DNA of 64,000 nt from Poriferisodalis sp965204125 (lineage in GTDB: Bacteria; Actinomycetota; Acidimicrobiia; Acidimicrobiales; Poriferisodalaceae), in assembly GCF_965204125.1 (NCBI RefSeq), contig NZ_OZ241968.1, positions 2,108,001-2,172,000 on the forward strand, in the 5' to 3' direction. Of the stretch, positions 60,704 to 64,000 are shown piece by piece. The notes under the pieces were generated by a model. It did no database searches and was not told the origin of the DNA. It saw nothing but the letters and a program-made list of their open reading frames with translations. The stretch's first letter is position 1. Each line of letters opens with the position of its first letter. The translations under genes were made by a program, and so were the position numbers.

Positions 60704-61828
60704 ATGGATCCGCTTCCCGAGACCGAGTCCCGCCGGGCGCTCGCTGAGCTGCTCGAGACGCTGCGTGACGCCGACGAGCGCTGGGTGTCGCCCGAGTGGA
60801 ACCTGTACACCGCCGACGACGCCGTCGAGGCGCACCGCGCCCTCATGCACTATCTGCAGTGGGGACTGGCGGGGCTGTTCGAGCGCGACCCGTCCGCTCC
60901 CCGGTTCCGCCGCTTGGTGACGCCGAGTCGCAAGCTGCTGGGCGACAACCCAGACACCATCTACTTCGAGGCCCCGGTGTCGGCAGGGCACGTGTACCGC
61001 GTGACCGGCGAAACCGAGGGCGCGATCTACCTGTCGATTTCGATCGAGTCGAGCGTCGGGTGGGGGTCGATGGACAACCAGGTGCTCAGCGTGCTCAACG
61101 ACACGACCCTCGACGTCGACGCTGACGGCCGCTTCGAGATCATCGTCGGCGGCGAGTCCCGGCAGGGCAACTGGCTGGAGCTGCCGCCCCAAGAGGGCGC
61201 AATCATCACTCGCCACTACTTCGAGGACACCACGCACGCGGCGACCAATCCCGCCCGGATCCCGGAAATGGACATCGAGGTCATCGACGGTGCGCCCCCT
61301 CCCCGGCCCTCCGACGACTCGGTCAGCGCCGGCATCCGCCGCATTGCGGCAATGATCCGCGAGCTCACCGTGGATCGCGTGCCGATGGCCCAGGGCGAAC
61401 CCCGATCGTGGGTGTCGCTGGTGCCGAATGAGTTCCCGCCCCCCGGTTTGCCCGGCGACCTCGGCCTGTCGGCCATCGATGCCGCGTACGCCCTGGCGCC
61501 GTTCGTGGTCGGGCCCGACGAAGCGCTGGTGATCCGCGGCCGCTGGCCCGAATGCCGCTACGCCAACATCAGCCTGTGGAACCGCCACCTGCAATCGCTC
61601 GACTATGCGAACCGCTCTATCTCGCTCAACCGCGCCCAGATGGTCGCCGACGATGACGGCCGCTTCACCGCCGTCATCGCCCACGCCGATCCCGGCGTTC
61701 CGAACTGGCTCGACACCGAAGGCCGCCCCTTCGGCATCGCCTTCTGGCGCTTCATGCTGCCCGACGGCGACATCGAGACACCCCGAGCCGAACTCGTCCC
61801 CCTCGCCGATCTCCCGACTCGCCTCTGA
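60704..61828 (+). CDS. DUF1214/DUF1254-like protein
   Basis: 374 residues, soluble, no signal. NPDTIYFEAPVSAGHVYRVTGE and, near the C-terminus, RYANISLWNRHLQSLDYANRSISL fit the DUF1214-type beta-sandwich proteins found beside sulfotransferases and lipid enzymes. The biochemical role is unknown. It lies 13 bp after the sulfotransferase and is convergent with the LLM oxidoreductase. Confidence 0.72.
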   Translation: MDPLPETESRRALAELLETLRDADERWVSPEWNLYTADDAVEAHRALMHYLQWGLAGLFERDPSAPRFRRLVTPSRKLLGDNPDTIYFEAPVSAGHVYRVTGETEGAIYLSISIESSVGWGSMDNQVLSVLNDTTLDVDADGRFEIIVGGESRQGNWLELPPQEGAIITRHYFEDTTHAATNPARIPEMDIEVIDGAPPPRPSDDSVSAGIRRIAAMIRELTVDRVPMAQGEPRSWVSLVPNEFPPPGLPGDLGLSAIDAAYALAPFVVGPDEALVIRGRWPECRYANISLWNRHLQSLDYANRSISLNRAQMVADDDGRFTAVIAHADPGVPNWLDTEGRPFGIAFWRFMLPDGDIETPRAELVPLADLPTRL

Positions 61829-61876
61829 AGCGCTGTTCGCGGGTGCTCGCGAGCCGTCCTGATCGCCGGCGCGGCC

Positions 61877-62728
61877 TCAGTCGGCGAAGGCGTCGACGAG
61901 AGGTTGGTAGCGGTCCAGGAAGCGGGCCAAGCGATCGCCGCCGTCGGGAGCGCCGAGGACCACCCGTTCGGCGCCGAGGCTGCCGTACAGCTCCAGCTTC
62001 TCTGCGTCCGGGCTCGCGTAGCAGTACATCGAGATCGGGATGGCATCGGGGTTGCGGCCCGCTGCCTCCGCCGCAGTGCGGAAGCGTTCGACGCCTACGC
62101 GCACATCCCGGAAGCCGACGTCAAGGGGGCACCAGCCGTCTGCGTACTCGGCAACGTGGCGCATGCCGATGCGACCCCGGCAGCCCACCAGCACCGGCGG
62201 GCCGGGCTGCTGGGCCGGCTTCGGGTACACCCGGGCGGGCGCGAAGTTCACGAACTCGCCCGAGTAGGCGGCTTCGTGCTCAGCCCACAGCACCCGCAGC
62301 GCGGCGACCGTCTCACGCATGGCGTTGTAGCGCTGCGCCCACGGCACGTCGGAGACGTTCGCCAGTTCTTCGCGATTCCATCCCACGCCGACACCGAACA
62401 GCAACCGCCCTTCGGACACCTCGTCCAGCGTCGCCACGCTCTTGGCAAGGTCCAAGATCTCGTGTTCGAGCACGAGGCAGACGCCCATCGCCAGCTTGAT
62501 ATTCGACGTCGCAGCCGCCGCGGTCGCCAGCGATACGAACGGGTCGCGCATGTGCCAGTAGAACTCGGGCAGTTCGCCCCCGTCTGGGTGAACCGTCTCG
62601 CGGCTGGCCGGGATGTGGCTGTGCTCGCCCACCCACAGCGAGTCGTAGCCCCGCTGCTCGGCCTCGACCGCCATGTCGGCGGTAGCCGGCCCGTAGTCGC
62701 TGTTGGTCGGTGCCAAGCCGATCTTCAT
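61877..62728 (-). CDS. LLM-class F420-dependent oxidoreductase
   Basis: 283 residues of the luciferase-like TIM-barrel family, TIGR03619-like. It starts MKIGLAPTNSDYG; EAEQRGYDSLWVGEHSHIP and LATLDEVSEGRLLFGVGVGWNREE-type segments (here SVATLDEVSEGRLL) are typical of actinobacterial F420 enzymes. The presence of fbiD in the window fits F420 use. It follows the acyl-CoA dehydrogenase gene by 10 bp and may act on the same substrate class. Confidence 0.9.
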   Translation of the reverse strand: MKIGLAPTNSDYGPATADMAVEAEQRGYDSLWVGEHSHIPASRETVHPDGGELPEFYWHMRDPFVSLATAAAATSNIKLAMGVCLVLEHEILDLAKSVATLDEVSEGRLLFGVGVGWNREELANVSDVPWAQRYNAMRETVAALRVLWAEHEAAYSGEFVNFAPARVYPKPAQQPGPPVLVGCRGRIGMRHVAEYADGWCPLDVGFRDVRVGVERFRTAAEAAGRNPDAIPISMYCYASPDAEKLELYGSLGAERVVLGAPDGGDRLARFLDRYQPLVDAFAD

Positions 62729-62738
62729 GCCGGCCGGC

Positions 62739-64000
62739 TCACTCGGCGCGCTGGGTGCCGACCTTCAGCTCCCGGAACGGGCTGGTGGTGTCGATGCCGG
62801 GCTCTTTGGGCAGGCCCAGCACACGCTCGCCGACGATGTTGCGCATCACCTCGTCTGAGCCGCCGGCGATGCGCATCGCCGGGAAGCCCAGCACGTAGCC
62901 GGCCCACGAGAACGTGCCCCACTCGCCGGAGTCGACCACCAGCTTGGGGCCGATGGTGTCGGCCACGAACTCGCAGGTGGCGTTCATCTGGCGGATCAGT
63001 CCCATCTTCGACAGCGACATCTCGGGGCCCGGGGTCTTGCCGGCGCGCAGCGCGTCCATCGTGCGTTGGTTCGACCAGCCCAGCACCTTGCCGTGGGTGT
63101 AGATCTCGGCGAGCTTCTGCCGGGCCAAGGCGTCGCCGGCCATGCCGTAGTGAGCGGCCATCGCAGACAGCTTGGTGAAGCTGCCCCCGCCAGTGCCGCC
63201 GCCCGAGCCGCCGCCGATCGCCGCCCGCTCGTTCATCAGCGTGGTCAGCGCCACGCCCCAGCCCTGGTTCACCTCGCCGAGGCGGTGCGAGTCGGGCACG
63301 CGCACGTCGGTGAAGTACACCTCGTTGAAGTTGGCCCCGCCGGTCATCTGTCGCAGCGGCCGCACCTCCACGCCGGGTGCCTTCATGTCCACGAGGAAGC
63401 CGGTCAGGCCCTGGTGCTTGGGCAGGTCGAAGTCGGACCGGGCGATCACCTCGCCGATGTCGGAATAGTGCGCGCCCGAGGTCCAGACCTTCTGGCCGTT
63501 GAGGATCCACTCTTCGCCGTCGCGCTCGGCCCGCATCTGCAGGCTCGCCAGGTCCGAACCGGCACCCGGCTCGGAGAACAGCTGGCAGCCCACGATGTCG
63601 GCCCGGTACATCTGCGGCAGCACATCGGCGGACACGTCGGGCTCGGCGTGGGCCAGGATTGTCGGCGCCACCATGCCCAGGCCGATGCCGAAGAAGCCGC
63701 CGTCGGGCGTGTCGAACTGGCTCTCGAGCTGGCCCCAGACGCGCTCGAACTTGCGAGGCATACCGCCGCCGCCCAGCTCGGTCGGCCCGCTGATCCAGCC
63801 GAAGCCGGCGTCGTACTTGGCGGCCCGCCACTCCTTGGATGCCTCCAGCTCAGCGCGCTCGCGCTCGCGGTCGATCTCCTCGAAGAGCGCCGCGTTGTCG
63901 GGCCCCTCGCCCCAGACGAACTCGCGCCGCTCGGCTTTGCGCTTGGCGTTGGCCTCCAAGAATTCCAGCGCCTCAGCAGCAAACTGCTCCTCGGTGATCT
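62739..64000 (-). CDS. Acyl-CoA dehydrogenase, start beyond the window
   Basis: About 420 C-terminal residues are visible; the frame is open to the right edge (ITEEQFAAEALEFLEANA), which looks like the start of the family's N-terminal helix, so only a few residues are missing. Landmarks are CQLFSEPGAGSDLASLQ, GQKVWTSGAHYSDIG, a Gly/Ser-rich insert GGGSGGGTGGGS near the middle and RIAGGSDEVMRNIVGERVLG at the end. This last pattern (no EGT Glu) is that of the FadE-type class with an alternative catalytic base, common in steroid and side-chain degradation in actinobacteria. Confidence 0.93.
   Translation of the reverse strand, partial: ITEEQFAAEALEFLEANAKRKAERREFVWGEGPDNAALFEEIDRERERAELEASKEWRAAKYDAGFGWISGPTELGGGGMPRKFERVWGQLESQFDTPDGGFFGIGLGMVAPTILAHAEPDVSADVLPQMYRADIVGCQLFSEPGAGSDLASLQMRAERDGEEWILNGQKVWTSGAHYSDIGEVIARSDFDLPKHQGLTGFLVDMKAPGVEVRPLRQMTGGANFNEVYFTDVRVPDSHRLGEVNQGWGVALTTLMNERAAIGGGSGGGTGGGSFTKLSAMAAHYGMAGDALARQKLAEIYTHGKVLGWSNQRTMDALRAGKTPGPEMSLSKMGLIRQMNATCEFVADTIGPKLVVDSGEWGTFSWAGYVLGFPAMRIAGGSDEVMRNIVGERVLGLPKEPGIDTTSPFRELKVGTQRAE

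Overview
The window is GC-rich (coding regions around two-thirds G+C) and densely packed, with many GTG starts, 4-base ATGA/GTGA gene overlaps and short intergenic gaps. Marker genes point to an actinobacterium, most likely an uncultured member of the class Acidimicrobiia: an F420 pathway gene (fbiD/cofC) beside F420/flavin LLM-type oxidoreductases, a PafB/PafC-like WYL pair, a YbdK-type carboxylate-amine ligase, a citramalate synthase next to leuB, and lipoprotein binding proteins with acidic Met-Ala-Asp linkers. The class assignment is inference; no rRNA gene is present.

Layout. 1-6171 (minus): a Dpp/Opp-type peptide ABC transporter (binding protein, two permeases, two ATPases) translationally coupled to an amidohydrolase cut by the window edge. 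6342-9501 (plus): an SsuD-like flavin monooxygenase followed after 7 bp by a single-chain class I glutamine amidotransferase-cytochrome P450 fusion, one of the two most unusual genes here. 9582-17564: a leucine/isoleucine block, with leuC, leuD and a branched-chain-type binding protein on the minus strand and leuB-cimA on the plus strand, separated by a CPBP-type membrane protein and greA. 17627-20270: two small proteins, a compact GluRS and tRNA-Gln(CUG). 20499-29166: a branched-chain amino-acid type ABC locus with one ATPase pair (LivG/LivF), two complete LivH-LivM permease pairs and one lipoprotein binding protein, closed by a strong hairpin terminator.

29409-33514 is the second unusual island. 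It has a consensus promoter and a signal peptide, then an 11-G homopolymer that puts the following ~1.2 kb codon frame out of register. With 10 Gs the frame is open for 1213 codons and encodes a secreted, Cys-rich protein with Calx-beta-like and Ig-like modules. The base composition is visibly lower in GC than in the neighbours. This looks like a phase-variable surface or secreted protein, or less interestingly a homopolymer sequencing error.

33597-46698 is catabolic and redox: a nitroreductase-SRPBCC fusion, acyl-CoA dehydrogenase, polysaccharide deacetylase, DUF3179 lipoprotein, tRNA-Glu(CUC), acyl-CoA synthetase, a xanthine dehydrogenase/CO dehydrogenase-family enzyme with fused FAD and 2Fe-2S subunits, and the WYL regulator pair. 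46709-57926: EEP-family nuclease/phosphatase, AlaX editing protein, a DNA methyltransferase with an extra C-terminal domain, a PIG-L deacetylase coupled to fbiD, a large unassigned protein, RNase HII, a methyltransferase, the YbdK ligase and an SH3-like secreted protein. 58103-59282: two convergent type II toxin-antitoxin modules (RHH-Doc and RHH-MazF). 59437-64000: sulfotransferase, DUF1214-like protein, LLM oxidoreductase and an acyl-CoA dehydrogenase cut by the window edge.

Overall the region suggests a heterotroph that imports peptides and branched-chain amino acids, makes leucine and isoleucine by the citramalate route, and oxidises acyl-CoA and other organic substrates using flavin, F420, molybdenum and heme enzymes.
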